A DNA stretch of 64,000 nt from Pseudomonas brassicacearum (GCF_003732265.1 NZ_MOBK01000001.1:992001-1056000); one strand, 5' to 3'; positions 35,697-45,621 are shown, counted from the first letter of the stretch. The notes: generated by a model not told the origin, from the sequence alone. Numbers and translations: made by a program.

Positions 35697-36833
35697 ATGA
35701 CAATGGCCGCTCGACCGCCCAACCGTTCGCGACTGACACCACGCCTGCCTTCCTTGCGCAGCCTTTTCGGCAAGGCGCTTGCCTCACCTGCCAGCGGCAC
35801 GGCGGCCGGTAAAGCCGTCCACGATTACTTCCGCCAGAAAGCCCATGCCCAGGGCTACACCCTCAGTCACAGCCAGCAGCGAGTGATCGACTGCATGGCG
35901 CAACACGCCACCGCGCTGCTCGGCGCGTCGACAAAAACCCTTCCCGGCCTCTATTTGCACGGTGCGGTCGGACGCGGCAAGAGCTGGTTGCTCGACGGCT
36001 TTTTCCGAGCGATCCCGATCGAGCAAAAGCAGCGAATGCACTTCCACGAGTTCTTTGCCCGATTGCATCAGGGAATGTTCACCCACCGCGATCAGCCCGA
36101 TGCGCTGGCCTTCACCCTCGATGAACTGCTGAGCGATTGCCGGGTGCTGTGTTTCGACGAGTTTCACGTTCATGACATCGGCGATGCGATGCTCATCACG
36201 CGGCTGTTCAAGGCGCTATTCCGTCGCGGCATTCTGCTGCTGGTGACGTCTAATTATCCACCGGAAGGCTTGCTGCCCAACCCGCTCTACCACGCACGTT
36301 TCAAGCCGGTCATCGACCTGATCCACGCCCGCATGCAAGTGATGGAAGTCGGGGGCCCGCATGACTACCGCAGTCAGGTCAGAACCCACGCGCAGCAGGT
36401 GTTTACCCAAGGCCGTTATGTCTGGCCGGGCAGCCTGGCGCAACGTCAGGTGTTGAACCTGCCCGAACGCGTGTCCCCTCCCTTGCAACTGGCGGTCGGC
36501 ACCCGGCACCTGCAAGCGCGGCATTGCGAAGATCGGACCATCGGCTTCACCTTTGACGCTCTGTGCGAACACCCCACGGCGGTCATGGATTACCTAGAGC
36601 TGTGCCGGCGCTTCGATCACTGGATCATCGACGAACTGCCCAAACTCGCCGACTGCTCGATTGCCGCACAGCAGCGGTTCATCAACCTGATCGACGTTCT
36701 ATACGATCAGGACAAACACCTGACGCTCCTCGGACAGCAATCGTTGCGCGAAAGCCTGGGTGGCGATGCCATCGACCTGGCGCGCACGCGCAGCCGCTTG
36801 GGCCAGTTGCTGGAAGTGCGCGCACTGGCCTGA
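35697..36833 (+). CDS. ZapE/AFG1-like AAA-type ATPase
   Basis: 378 aa. Walker A LHGAVGRGKSWLLDGFF, Walker B CRVLCFDEFHVHDIGDAML, sensor region LLVTSNYPPEGLLPNPLYH (arginine-finger and family signature of AFG1/ZapE). E. coli ZapE destabilises FtsZ polymers under stress; this copy is somewhat diverged and carries an N-terminal extension, so it may be a paralogue of the cell-division ZapE. GTGACATGA context; ATG 35703 two codons on is an alternative start. Confidence 0.85.
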   Translation: MTMAARPPNRSRLTPRLPSLRSLFGKALASPASGTAAGKAVHDYFRQKAHAQGYTLSHSQQRVIDCMAQHATALLGASTKTLPGLYLHGAVGRGKSWLLDGFFRAIPIEQKQRMHFHEFFARLHQGMFTHRDQPDALAFTLDELLSDCRVLCFDEFHVHDIGDAMLITRLFKALFRRGILLLVTSNYPPEGLLPNPLYHARFKPVIDLIHARMQVMEVGGPHDYRSQVRTHAQQVFTQGRYVWPGSLAQRQVLNLPERVSPPLQLAVGTRHLQARHCEDRTIGFTFDALCEHPTAVMDYLELCRRFDHWIIDELPKLADCSIAAQQRFINLIDVLYDQDKHLTLLGQQSLRESLGGDAIDLARTRSRLGQLLEVRALA

Positions 36834-36913
36834 CAGGTGCGCCACCTTTACCGCTATCATGTCGCCCATTTCCAGGCCTCCGCGCCTTCCCCTGATCAAT
36901 AGCGAACCCGCCC

Positions 36914-38227
36914 ATGGATACCCTCGCCCAACTGCGCGCCGGCCAATTGACTGGCATTACTCGCCTGGACCTGGCCTGCGGCCTGACAGAATTCCCGCGG
37001 GACATTTTCGACCTGGCGGATTCGCTGGAGGTGCTCAACCTCAGCGGCAACGCCTTGCGCAGCCTGCCGGATGACCTGCATCGCCTGACCCGGTTACGCG
37101 TGCTGTTCTGCTCGGACAACCTGTTCACCGAACTGCCGGCGTGCCTGGGCCAATGCGCCGCGCTGACGATGATCGGCTTCCGGTCCAATGCCATCGAAAC
37201 GGTCCCCGCCGCCGCGCTGCCGCCGTTGCTGCGCTGGTTGATCCTGACTGACAACCGCATCGCTGAACTGCCCACCGAACTGGGCGACCGCCCGAACCTG
37301 CAAAAACTCATGCTCGCCGGCAACCGCTTGCAACGCCTGCCCCGCAGCCTGAGCCAGTGCCATCGACTCGAACTGATCCGCATCGCTGCCAATCAGTTCA
37401 AGGAACTGCCCGAATGGCTGCTGGCCCTGCCCAGCCTGACGTGGCTGGCGTACGCCGGTAATCCCCTGGAAACCGAAGCGGATGCGGCGGCACTGGAAGC
37501 CACTCCGCAGATTCCCTGGGAGCAATTGCACCTGGAGCAGCAGTTGGGCGAAGGCGCTTCGGGGGTGATTCATCGGGCCACCTGGGCGCAAACGGGGCAA
37601 CCGGCCACGCAGGTCGCGGTCAAGCTCTACAAGGGCGAAATGACCAGCGATGGCTCACCCCTGCACGAAATGAACGCCTGCATCACCGCCGGCCTTCACC
37701 CGAACCTGATCCGCGTCGAAGGCCGAATCGTCGATCATCCCGAGCAGCAGGCCGGGCTGGTCATGCAACTGATCGACCCGAGTTATCGCAACCTGGCCGC
37801 GCTGCCGAGCCTGGCGTCCTGCACGCGAGACGTCTACACCGATGACACTCGCTTCAGCGCGGGCGTGGCAATGCGCATCGCCCATGGCGTGGCCTCAGTG
37901 GCCAGGCATTTGCACCAGCACGGCATCACCCACGGCGATCTCTATGGCCACAACATCCTGTGGAACGAGGACGGTGATTGCCTGCTGGGGGATTTTGGCG
38001 CGGCGTCTTTTCACGCGACCTGCGACAGCCCTGAAAGCCGGGCGCTGCAACGCATTGAGGTGCGGGCATTTGGGGTGTTGCTGGGGGAATTGCTAGAACG
38101 CATCGACTCGGGGTTGAGCGATGTTGCGCGTGAAGAGCTGGAAGTTTTGCAGGAGCGCTGCTGCCATCCGGAAGTGCTGAAGAGACCCGGGTTTGGCGAG
38201 ATTTTGCGGGAGCTGCAGGATCGGTGA
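36914..38227 (+). CDS. Leucine-rich-repeat protein kinase
   Basis: 437 aa. Residues about 15-180 are LRRs of ~22 residues (LEVLNLSGNALRSLPDDLHR, LQKLMLAGNRLQRLPRSL). Residues about 205-437 are a Ser/Thr-kinase fold: glycine loop LGEGASGVIHRA, VAVKLYKGEM (ATP Lys), catalytic loop HGDLYGHNIL (Asp and Asn present, HRD arginine changed to Gly) and LLGDFGAASF (DFG). No signal peptide or membrane helix, so it is cytoplasmic or secreted by a non-Sec route. LRR-kinase fusions are rare in bacteria, but a family exists in Pseudomonas. Target unknown. Confidence 0.88.
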   Translation: MDTLAQLRAGQLTGITRLDLACGLTEFPRDIFDLADSLEVLNLSGNALRSLPDDLHRLTRLRVLFCSDNLFTELPACLGQCAALTMIGFRSNAIETVPAAALPPLLRWLILTDNRIAELPTELGDRPNLQKLMLAGNRLQRLPRSLSQCHRLELIRIAANQFKELPEWLLALPSLTWLAYAGNPLETEADAAALEATPQIPWEQLHLEQQLGEGASGVIHRATWAQTGQPATQVAVKLYKGEMTSDGSPLHEMNACITAGLHPNLIRVEGRIVDHPEQQAGLVMQLIDPSYRNLAALPSLASCTRDVYTDDTRFSAGVAMRIAHGVASVARHLHQHGITHGDLYGHNILWNEDGDCLLGDFGAASFHATCDSPESRALQRIEVRAFGVLLGELLERIDSGLSDVAREELEVLQERCCHPEVLKRPGFGEILRELQDR

Positions 38228-38239
38228 CCGCTTTGCGGC

Positions 38240-38326
38240 CATTCGCGAGCAAGCCCGCTCCCACACTAGATCTATGTCGCACTGAAGATTAAATGTGGGA
38301 GCGGGCTTGCTCGCGAAGGCGGCCTG
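38240..38326. repeat. REPIN, outward arrangement
   Basis: Left arm TTCGCGAGCAAGCCCGCTCC, right arm GTGGGAGCGGGCTTGCTCGC; that is, the REPs are in the opposite relative order to most others here. It sits between the convergent LRR-kinase and YebC-family genes. Confidence 0.88.
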
Positions 38327-38357
38327 TCAGACGACAAAGTCGCCCATGCTGGACTAC

Positions 38358-39065
38358 TTAACCCGCCAGACCCACAAACATATCCTGCACATCATCATGG
38401 TTGTCGAGGCCTTCCAGGAACGCTTCAACCTCAGCCATCTGCTCATCGCTCAAACCACTGACCGGGTTCTTCGGCTGGTAGCCCAGTTTCGCCGCCAACA
38501 CCGTGAAACCTTGCTCCGGCAGTGCTTTTTGCACCGCGTCCAGGTCCGCAGGTTCGGTCAGGAACAGGGTCGTGCCCTCTTCTTCGCCCGGCTCAAAGTC
38601 CTGGGCACCGGCTTCGATCGCCGCCATTTCCGGATCGGCGTCCGGGCTGTCCGGGGACGCTTCGATCATGCCGACATGGTTGAAGTCCCACGCCACGGAG
38701 CCGGAAGCGCCCAGTTGGCCCTTACGGAACGCCACGCGGATTTCCGCCACGGTGCGGTTGATGTTGTCGGTCACGCATTCAACGATCAGCGGCACCTGAT
38801 GCGGGGCGAAGCCTTCGTAAGTCACGCGATGATATTGCACGGTTTCGCCCAACAGGCCCGCGCCTTTCTTGATCGCGCGATCGAGGGTTTCCTTGGGCAT
38901 CGAGGCTTTCTTGGCCTGTTCAACCACGAGTCGCAGGTGTGCGTTGGTGGCGGTATCGGCGCCGTTACGCGCAGCAATGGTGATTTCTTTCACCAGTTTG
39001 CCGAAGATCTTGCCCTTGGCGTTGGATGCCGCTTCTTTGTGTTTAACCTTCCACTGTGCGCCCAT
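38358..39065 (-). CDS. YebC/PmpR-family regulator
   Basis: 235 aa. Starts [35 protein letters not shown] in two segments typical of the family N-terminal helical domain; [19 protein letters not shown] is the second family signature. Proteins of this family (TACO1/YebC) bind DNA or act in translation of difficult peptides. Within Pseudomonas this [10 protein letters not shown] subgroup is the YeeN-like second paralogue, distinct from the ruvC-linked YebC (AGHSKWANIKHRK). No partner genes. Confidence 0.88.
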   Translation of the reverse strand: MGAQWKVKHKEAASNAKGKIFGKLVKEITIAARNGADTATNAHLRLVVEQAKKASMPKETLDRAIKKGAGLLGETVQYHRVTYEGFAPHQVPLIVECVTDNINRTVAEIRVAFRKGQLGASGSVAWDFNHVGMIEASPDSPDADPEMAAIEAGAQDFEPGEEEGTTLFLTEPADLDAVQKALPEQGFTVLAAKLGYQPKNPVSGLSDEQMAEVEAFLEGLDNHDDVQDMFVGLAG

Positions 39066-39298
39066 TACTCACTCTCTTGATCAGTGGCGCCGAGACATCT
39101 ATTGGCCGACGCATTGCGCAAGTTTATACGGCCTAAAGTTGGCAATCGACCAAAAAATGCGGACGGGTCCACCGGCTTCACGTATCGACTTTTTCGCCAG
39201 CATTCGTAGGGCGATTCTGAAACAGCGATTTGCGGTGACCATTGAGGGGCGCGGTTTCGTACCCTTCGCGTCCGCAATCCATGGCAGAAGCGCACTCA

Positions 39299-40699
39299 AT
39301 GCACAACGACAAGGAAAGTCTCTACACCCTGACCCTCCTCGACAGCGGTTTAAGCCTGCAGGTGTTGCAGTTCAGCGGAACTGAAAGCCTGAACCGGCCC
39401 TACCGGTTCGACATTGAAGTGATTGGCCTGGCACCGGCGATGAACCTCGACCCGTTGCTGCAACAACCGGCTCTTCTGACGATGGACGATCGCATCGCCG
39501 TTCACGGCATTCTTCACAGCGCCAGCCGTGAACACCGCGGTCCGCATTGCATCGGCTATCACCTGGTGCTGGTGCCTTACCTGCACACCCTCGACCGACA
39601 CCGCTGCCGTCGGGTGTTTCATCACCTCAGCGTGCCGGCAATCCTGCGTCAGTTGTTCCAGGAACATGCGCTGCCCGAGGACAGCTATCGCCTGGAACTG
39701 GCTACCGCGCACTACCCGCCCCGACCGTTTTGCATTCAATACGAAGAGTCCGACCTGACACTGATGCAGCGACTCTGCGAAGAAGAAGGCATCCACTATC
39801 ACTTCGAACACCGCTGCGACGGGCATGTGCTGGTGCTGGCGGATGACAGCCAGGCATTCCCCCAGGCGCCGCTCGTGCTGCCCTTTCGAGAGGATGCGCT
39901 CAGCGGGACTTCTTTACCGGTGATCAGTGAGCTGTTCCAACGTCACAGCGCGCGCGCCCTGCCCGCCCGCCGCGTTGCCAACCATCGCGGATTTCAGGCA
40001 TCGGGTGACGGCGCCGCCAACCACACCTTCGCCAAGACATCCCCTTTCACCGGTCGTCCCGCCCCCGAACAGGCGCACCGCGAGCAGCTCAGTCGCCGGT
40101 CACTGGAGCGTCTGCGCTGCCAGCATCGACAGATTGAAGGGCAAAGCAAGCACGCCGGCTTGCGCAGTGGCAGCATCGTGCAAGTGACGGAACATCCGCT
40201 GTCGGGCTTCAACGATCAGTGGCTGATCACCGACGTCCAGCACGGCGGGCAACAGCCTTCAATCCTCGCCGACCAACGTCCCCGGCGCTACAGCAATCAG
40301 TTCACCGCCATTCCCTGGTCAACGGAATTCAGGCCCGCGCTCACGCAACCCAGGCCGAGCATTCCGGGCTATCAGACGGCATGGGTGCTGGGCGTGGCCG
40401 GGCAACCGGCAGCGCTGGATGAGCAACATCGAATCCACGTGCGGCTGTGGCCAGCCCTGCAAGAGGACGCGGATGAATCCGCCGGCTTGTGGCTTCCCGT
40501 GGCCTTCGCCACACCGGAGCGCGGGATTGATCCCTCCAGCCTGCCCCTCGCGGGCTCCGAAGTGCTGATCAGCTTTCTCGACAGCGACCCGGATCGCCCG
40601 GTGTTGTGCGCCACCGTTTTCAACCCGACCAAGCCTCGCGCCGCCTATCAACCCCGCAGCGATGGGCGATTGCTGCTTGATTGGCTGATCAATCGCTAG
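39299..40699 (+). CDS. Short orphan VgrG-like type VI secretion spike protein
   Basis: 466 aa, compared with 600-700 for usual VgrG. YTLTLLDSGLSLQVLQFSGTE opens the gp44/gp27-like domain; YEESDLTLMQRLCEEEGIHYHFEH is the central conserved VgrG segment, and EQHRIHVRLWP with GLWLPVAFATPERG is the gp5 OB-fold. The protein ends soon after PVLCATVFNPTKPRA, so the triple beta-helix needle is missing. No hcp, PAAR, adaptor or effector gene adjoins. Start 39299 (MHNDKESL); an ATG at 39281 also fits. Its TAG stop shares a CTAG with the convergent gene's stop. Confidence 0.85.
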   Translation: MHNDKESLYTLTLLDSGLSLQVLQFSGTESLNRPYRFDIEVIGLAPAMNLDPLLQQPALLTMDDRIAVHGILHSASREHRGPHCIGYHLVLVPYLHTLDRHRCRRVFHHLSVPAILRQLFQEHALPEDSYRLELATAHYPPRPFCIQYEESDLTLMQRLCEEEGIHYHFEHRCDGHVLVLADDSQAFPQAPLVLPFREDALSGTSLPVISELFQRHSARALPARRVANHRGFQASGDGAANHTFAKTSPFTGRPAPEQAHREQLSRRSLERLRCQHRQIEGQSKHAGLRSGSIVQVTEHPLSGFNDQWLITDVQHGGQQPSILADQRPRRYSNQFTAIPWSTEFRPALTQPRPSIPGYQTAWVLGVAGQPAALDEQHRIHVRLWPALQEDADESAGLWLPVAFATPERGIDPSSLPLAGSEVLISFLDSDPDRPVLCATVFNPTKPRAAYQPRSDGRLLLDWLINR

Positions 40700-42087
40700 C
40701 CCTTGTCCGCCTTGCCGGCCGCTGCGGCAAATTTGGCCAGGCGTACGTCCAGGTGCCGTGGGCGGCGGCCGTGATCTTCGGCGCGTTCCTTGCGGCGGAT
40801 GGCGTTGCGCACCATCAGCGAGCCGAGGTAACGAATCGGCTCCGGCGGAAAAAACCCCAAGGGGCCGTTCACCAGCGGAGAACGGGTCCAGGCGTTGTCC
40901 AGCCCCAGCACCATCGAGGCCAGAATCTGCCCGCCCATGTGGCACGGGCCAACGCCGCTGCCGGAATAACCGAACCCGTAGAACACATTCCCGCTGGCGC
41001 TCATCTGGCCGAAGAACGGCAGGCCGGTGACCGAGCGATCTGACGGGCCGTTCCATGTCGCGTCGACCTTGGCGTCGGCGAACGCAGGGAAGAACTCATT
41101 GAGGCTGTCTTTCAACAACCCGGCGTACGGCGACGGCTGATCAAACACCGGTAACATCCGCCCACCATAGGCAAAGGTGTTGCCGCCCTTGCCGAGCATG
41201 ATCCGGCCGTCCGGGGTGTTGTGGTAGTAGTGCACGAAAATCCGCGAATCAAGCACGGTGACGCCGCTGGTCAGGCCGATCTCGTTGAGCAGATCGGGAC
41301 GCGGTTCGGTGATCAACATGTCACTGGAGACAATCGCCACGCTGCGCTCGAACTGCGGGAACGCCCGGGCCATCCAGGCGTTCATCGCCAGCACCACCCG
41401 GTCTGCGCGAACGGTGCCGTTGCGGGTTTGAATGCCCGCTGGCTTGCCCTCCTCCAGCCCGGTCATCGCGGTGTTTTCGTAAATCTTCACCCCCAACTGC
41501 AACGCCACTTGCCGCAAGCCGCGCACCAGTTTCCCGGGTTGTACGCTGGCCGCCGCAGGGGAAAACCAGCCCTCCAGATGCTTGCGGGAACCGGCCATGC
41601 GTTGCACGTCGGCGACCGGACGCTGGGTGAACGAGTTGATGCCGTTGCGTTCCAGCGCGGCAATCACTGCATCGGTCGAGCCGCACTGGGCACGATTGGT
41701 CGCGGTGTAGAGCGTGCCATCGAGGCGGTAATCGGCCTCCACGCCGTACTGTTCGCAAAAGGTGCCAATCGCGTAAATGCTGCGCTCGGATTCCTTGACC
41801 AGGCGCACCGCCTCTTCGACGCCGAACAGCCGCTCCAGGGTGAAATACTTGGCCGACCACGACAACGCACAACCGCCGTTGCGGCCACTGGCGCCGGCGC
41901 CGCAGATGTCGGCCTCGATCAGCACCACATCGAGTTCCGGGTTCTGCTCCTTGAGCATGATTGCGGTCCACAAACCGGTGTAGCCACCACCGACGATGCA
42001 CACGTCTGCACGGGTATCGCCGTCCAGCGCCGGGCAGGTGTCGGACGTATCAGCCTTTAAGGCCTGGTCCAGCCAAAAGGGTCTCAT
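40696..42087 (-). CDS. FAD-dependent aminophosphonate oxidoreductase-like protein
   Basis: 463 aa. N-terminal Rossmann motif VCIVGGGYTGLWTAIMLKE after an MRPFWLDQAL lead; GASGRNGGCALSWSAKYFTLERLFG is the DAO-family flavin segment and GFGYSGSGVGPCHMGGQIL the C-terminal one. It resembles the DAO-type oxidoreductases found beside phnW/phnX (TIGR03329 type, related to enzymes that oxidise N-methyl-2-aminoethylphosphonate). GGAGA ribosome site. It is followed upstream by the MFS transporter on the same strand; the LysR at 43750 diverges from that pair. Confidence 0.75.
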   Translation of the reverse strand: MRPFWLDQALKADTSDTCPALDGDTRADVCIVGGGYTGLWTAIMLKEQNPELDVVLIEADICGAGASGRNGGCALSWSAKYFTLERLFGVEEAVRLVKESERSIYAIGTFCEQYGVEADYRLDGTLYTATNRAQCGSTDAVIAALERNGINSFTQRPVADVQRMAGSRKHLEGWFSPAAASVQPGKLVRGLRQVALQLGVKIYENTAMTGLEEGKPAGIQTRNGTVRADRVVLAMNAWMARAFPQFERSVAIVSSDMLITEPRPDLLNEIGLTSGVTVLDSRIFVHYYHNTPDGRIMLGKGGNTFAYGGRMLPVFDQPSPYAGLLKDSLNEFFPAFADAKVDATWNGPSDRSVTGLPFFGQMSASGNVFYGFGYSGSGVGPCHMGGQILASMVLGLDNAWTRSPLVNGPLGFFPPEPIRYLGSLMVRNAIRRKERAEDHGRRPRHLDVRLAKFAAAAGKADKG

Positions 42088-42156
42088 GGGGAAATCTCCA
42101 GTCAGATGCCCACACGCCAGCCTGCCGCCGGTGCAGCAGGCTGCGAGGGACAGGAT

Positions 42157-43482
42157 TCAGGTACGCAGGGGTTTGATCGCCATCGCCCGATTGGGCACGA
42201 AGGGATAGTTAACACGCAAGCCAGCCGGGCGGCTGTTCCAATGGGGGATCAACACCAGGGCCGAGAACAACGCGCAGCCGGCGAAGACGATGAACACGGT
42301 GACCGAGTCAAAGTAACCCGGCAGCAACCCGCCGAGAATTGCCCCGACCGAACCGCAACCGTTGACGAAACCCGCCGCCGTCGCGCCCGCCTTGGCGGTG
42401 CCGAAATCAATCGCGGCCGCGCCGCTGATCATCGAGTCCGGCCCGTACAGGGTCAGGCCCATGACAAACAACAGGATGACCACCAGCAAGACGCTGCCGG
42501 TGTGCAAGGCGCCCATGAACAAGGCCAGGGTCACGGTCAGCGCCAACAGGCTGAGGACGCAAGCCGGCATACGGCGGGCACCGAACACTTTGTCCGACGC
42601 GAGACCGAGCAGGATCGGCCCGAGCAGCCCGGCCAGTTCAAACGCGGTCGGGATGATCGCCGCGCCGACCTTGCCCACCGTGGGCATTTGTTCGAACACG
42701 ATCACCGGGCCCCACAGCAGAATCGCGTAACGCGCCGGTTTCAGCAGAAAGTACGCCAGGCCCAGGACCAGCACCGTGCGGTTGCGCAGGATGTCCTTCA
42801 AGGGTTCCAGGATGCTGATCTTGCTTTGCGCGTCAGCCTCTTCAGCGGTCAACTCGGGTTCGATGTCCACCGCCGGCAGGCCGACGTCTTGCGGTGTGTT
42901 GCGTTGAAAAATAAAAAACAGCACGGCGACCAGCCCAACCACCGCCGCACTGGAAATGAACGCCGCATGCCAGGTGCCGATCAGCGTATACGCCCACCAG
43001 CCCGCAAACGGCGATGCCACCAGCCCACCAAAGGCATAGCAGGAACTCCATAACCCCAGCACTCTGCCGCGCTGTTGCGCAGGGAAGAAACTGCCGAGGT
43101 TTTTGCACAGCCCGGACCAACCGGTGGACTGCGCCAACCCTTGAATCAACATGCAGGTGGCGAAGATCGGCAGTGTCGCGTAAGTGCCCATCACCAGCGC
43201 CGCTGCCGCCGAAATCAGTAACCCGCCGAACACCACGACCCGTGGGCCAAAGCGGTCGGCGAGCATGCCCCAGGTAAACTGCCCGAGGGCGTACGCCGCC
43301 AGGTAGATCGCGTCGAGGTTGGCCATGGCCATTTTGTCGAGCATGAAGGTGGGGTCTTCGGCGATCCCCAGTTTGGCCACGGAAAACGCTTTGCGGGTGA
43401 AGTAGAAAGCGGCGTAGGCGAGCCAGGTGATCGCAAAGATCTGCACGCGCCAGCGCTTGATGGTGCCGATGGGATTGTTCAT
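42157..43482 (-). CDS. MFS transporter of the organophosphate/phosphonate (OPA) type
   Basis: 441 aa with 12 predicted helices. FYFTRKAFSVAKLG near the N-terminus and LGQFTWGMLADRFGPR (loop 2-3) match the GlpT/UhpT-like OPA group, whose FxxRK-type basic residues bind the phosphoryl group. In this setting (aminophosphonate oxidoreductase behind, phnWX nearby) import of 2-aminoethylphosphonate or a methylated form is likely. First gene of a two-gene transcript on the minus strand, divergent from LysR 43750. Confidence 0.8.
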   Translation of the reverse strand: MNNPIGTIKRWRVQIFAITWLAYAAFYFTRKAFSVAKLGIAEDPTFMLDKMAMANLDAIYLAAYALGQFTWGMLADRFGPRVVVFGGLLISAAAALVMGTYATLPIFATCMLIQGLAQSTGWSGLCKNLGSFFPAQQRGRVLGLWSSCYAFGGLVASPFAGWWAYTLIGTWHAAFISSAAVVGLVAVLFFIFQRNTPQDVGLPAVDIEPELTAEEADAQSKISILEPLKDILRNRTVLVLGLAYFLLKPARYAILLWGPVIVFEQMPTVGKVGAAIIPTAFELAGLLGPILLGLASDKVFGARRMPACVLSLLALTVTLALFMGALHTGSVLLVVILLFVMGLTLYGPDSMISGAAAIDFGTAKAGATAAGFVNGCGSVGAILGGLLPGYFDSVTVFIVFAGCALFSALVLIPHWNSRPAGLRVNYPFVPNRAMAIKPLRT

Positions 43483-43749
43483 TGTGGTTCTGACCTCAGG
43501 GTGTGAGTGTGCCGGCAGAATGGGTAGAAAACGCCTGTGTTTTTATTGTTGAGCACTGCGGTATCGCGGTTTCCCTGTCGCGATACCGGTCAGATGAGTC
43601 CTGCTGTTGCACGCACAGGCTCATGGCCACCGCTGCTGTTCGACTGACCAGTCACCGGGGCTGAGGTGGATAAAAACAATTACTGATTAATAAGTGAAAT
43701 CGATTTATCGTATTTCCAAAATAAGCTCAGCTTGTTACTGGAGGTTTCG

Positions 43750-44622
43750 ATGTCGGTTTCCCACGCCCAACTCAAAGCCTTCCACGCCGTGGCCGTCCAC
43801 GGAAGCTTTACCAAAGCCGCCGAGCGGCTATTCCTCACGCAACCGGCCATTTCCGACCAGGTGCGCAAACTCGAAGAGCGCTTCGGAGTGTTGCTGTTCC
43901 ATCGCAACAAACGCTCGGTGCGCCTGACAGATCTGGGCGAGCGCTTGCTCGCCATCACTCAGCGGCTGTTCGTGATCGAGGCCGAAGCCCAGGAGCTGTT
44001 GCAGGACTCCCAGGCCTTGCAGACCGGCAGCCTGATCCTCGCGGTGGATGCGCCGGTGCATGTGCTGCCGCAGATCGCGCGGTTCTGCGAACGCTATCCG
44101 GGCATCAGCGTGAAGATTGAAACCGGCAACACCGATGAGTCGTTGTTTCGCCTGTTCAACTATCAGGCTGACCTGGCGTTGCTGGGCCGGGATGTCAGTG
44201 ATGAACGGCTGATCTCATTGCCCCTGCGCAATGACCCGATGGTGGCGTTTGTTTCACGCCATCATCCGTGGGCGGATCGCGAATCGATCTGCCTCGCGGA
44301 CCTGGATGACACGCCGTTGGTGCTGCGTGAAATCGGTTCGGTGACACGCCAGACACTGGAAGAGGAAATGGCCCGTGCCGGGTTTCGCATTCGCCCGGCG
44401 ATTCAGGTGGAAGGACGGGAAGCGGCGCGCGAGGCGGTGGTGGTCGGGATTGGGGTTGGGGTGGTGTCGGCTGCCGAGTTTGGTGCGGATTCACGGGTGT
44501 GTGCGTTGCCGATTACTGATTGCACACGGCGGCTGACGGAGACACTGGTGTGCTTGCGCGAGCAGAGTTCGCGGCGGGTGGTGGCGACGTTTCTGGAGAT
44601 GGTTCGCGAGAGTCTGGTGTAG
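43750..44622 (+). CDS. LysR-family regulator of the aminophosphonate locus (copy 1)
   Basis: 290 aa. HTH at residues 5-60: HAQLKAFHAVAVHGSFTKAA, LTQPAISDQVRKLEERF, LLFHRNKRSVRLTD. The effector domain ends CLREQSSRRVVATFLEMV. It closely resembles the LysR proteins associated with 2-aminoethylphosphonate genes. GGAGG five bases before ATG 43750 fixes the start; a longer reading adds six residues without a ribosome site. Divergent from the MFS/oxidoreductase pair across a 267-bp AT-rich gap, so those are the probable targets. Confidence 0.85.
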   Translation: MSVSHAQLKAFHAVAVHGSFTKAAERLFLTQPAISDQVRKLEERFGVLLFHRNKRSVRLTDLGERLLAITQRLFVIEAEAQELLQDSQALQTGSLILAVDAPVHVLPQIARFCERYPGISVKIETGNTDESLFRLFNYQADLALLGRDVSDERLISLPLRNDPMVAFVSRHHPWADRESICLADLDDTPLVLREIGSVTRQTLEEEMARAGFRIRPAIQVEGREAAREAVVVGIGVGVVSAAEFGADSRVCALPITDCTRRLTETLVCLREQSSRRVVATFLEMVRESLV

Positions 44623-44634
44623 GCAGGTCCGGCC

Positions 44635-44718
44635 CCTTCGCGAGCAAGCCCGCTCCCACAGGGGTTATGTGAACGCCACAAATCCAGTGTGGGAGCGGGC
44701 TTGCTCGCGAAGGCCGCA
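44635..44718. repeat. REPIN, outward arrangement
   Basis: TTCGCGAGCAAGCCCGCTCC and GTGGGAGCGGGCTTGCTCGC, between two convergent LysR genes. Confidence 0.9.
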
Positions 44719-44725
44719 CCTCGGT

Positions 44726-45586
44726 CTAACTGATTGGAGCCAACTCAAAAAACGCCTGTATCAACCGCAAATCCCGCCGCCGCTCCATGCACCCGATCAT
44801 GTGCCGGTTCACCAGCCCCTCGCCAATAATCGGCACCGCCGCCACCCGTGGATCATGGCTGACTTCCACCGAAGACACCACGCCCACCCCCAACTCCGCC
44901 GCCACCGCTTCGGTCACCGCCTCCCGACTGTCCAGCTCCAGCAACACCCGTGGGTTGACCTTCGCCTGATCGCACGCCTGATCGAACGTGCGCCGGGTAA
45001 TCGAACTCGGCTCACGCAACACCATGATCACCTGATCCAGCGCCTTGAGCTTGACGCTGCTCGCCTTCGCCCATGGATGACTTTCCGGCACCAACGCGCA
45101 TATCCGCGATTCGCTCAACGCCTGTAGGTGCAGGCCCTTGCGCGGTTCAACCTCGGTCAACACCGCCACGTCGGCGTGCTCGGACAACAACGCCGCCAGG
45201 GTTTCCTGGGCATTGCCCAATCGCAGGTTCACGGTGATGCCGGGGTAGCGCGCGCGCAGGCTGGCCAACATCGGCATGACCATGTGCGGTCCGTCTGCCG
45301 CCACTTCCAGGCGCCCGGTCAGCAACTGTCGGTTCGCTTCGAGCATCACCTGCGCCTCTTCCGCCAGGCCGAACATGGCCCGGGTGATCGCGGCCAGTTT
45401 GGTGCCCTCCTCCGTCAGCTCCACCCGTCGCGCGGTACGGCGCAACAAGGTGATCTGGTAATGCTCTTCCAGGGCTTTGATGTGCCCGGTCACCGCCGGC
45501 TGGCTGATGAACAATCGTGCGGCGGCGCGAGTGAAGCTGCCTTCGCGGGCCACGGCATCAAAGGCCCGAAGCTGGAACAGGTTCAT
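44726..45586 (-). CDS. LysR-family regulator of phnWX (copy 2)
   Basis: 286 aa. HTH: NLFQLRAFDAVAREGSFTRAA, FISQPAVTGHIKALEEHY, LLRRTARRVELTEEG. The body ends RRDLRLIQAFFELAP. Divergent from phnW, with a dyad in the 109-bp gap. It is convergent with, and about as similar as a paralogue to, the other LysR at 43750 (shared MLxS/SFTxAAxRLF features). Its likely inducer is 2-aminoethylphosphonate or phosphonoacetaldehyde. Confidence 0.87.
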   Translation of the reverse strand: MNLFQLRAFDAVAREGSFTRAAARLFISQPAVTGHIKALEEHYQITLLRRTARRVELTEEGTKLAAITRAMFGLAEEAQVMLEANRQLLTGRLEVAADGPHMVMPMLASLRARYPGITVNLRLGNAQETLAALLSEHADVAVLTEVEPRKGLHLQALSESRICALVPESHPWAKASSVKLKALDQVIMVLREPSSITRRTFDQACDQAKVNPRVLLELDSREAVTEAVAAELGVGVVSSVEVSHDPRVAAVPIIGEGLVNRHMIGCMERRRDLRLIQAFFELAPIS

Positions 45587-45621
45587 GGATAACTCTCACT
45601 GATGGCTGGCATAACAACAAA

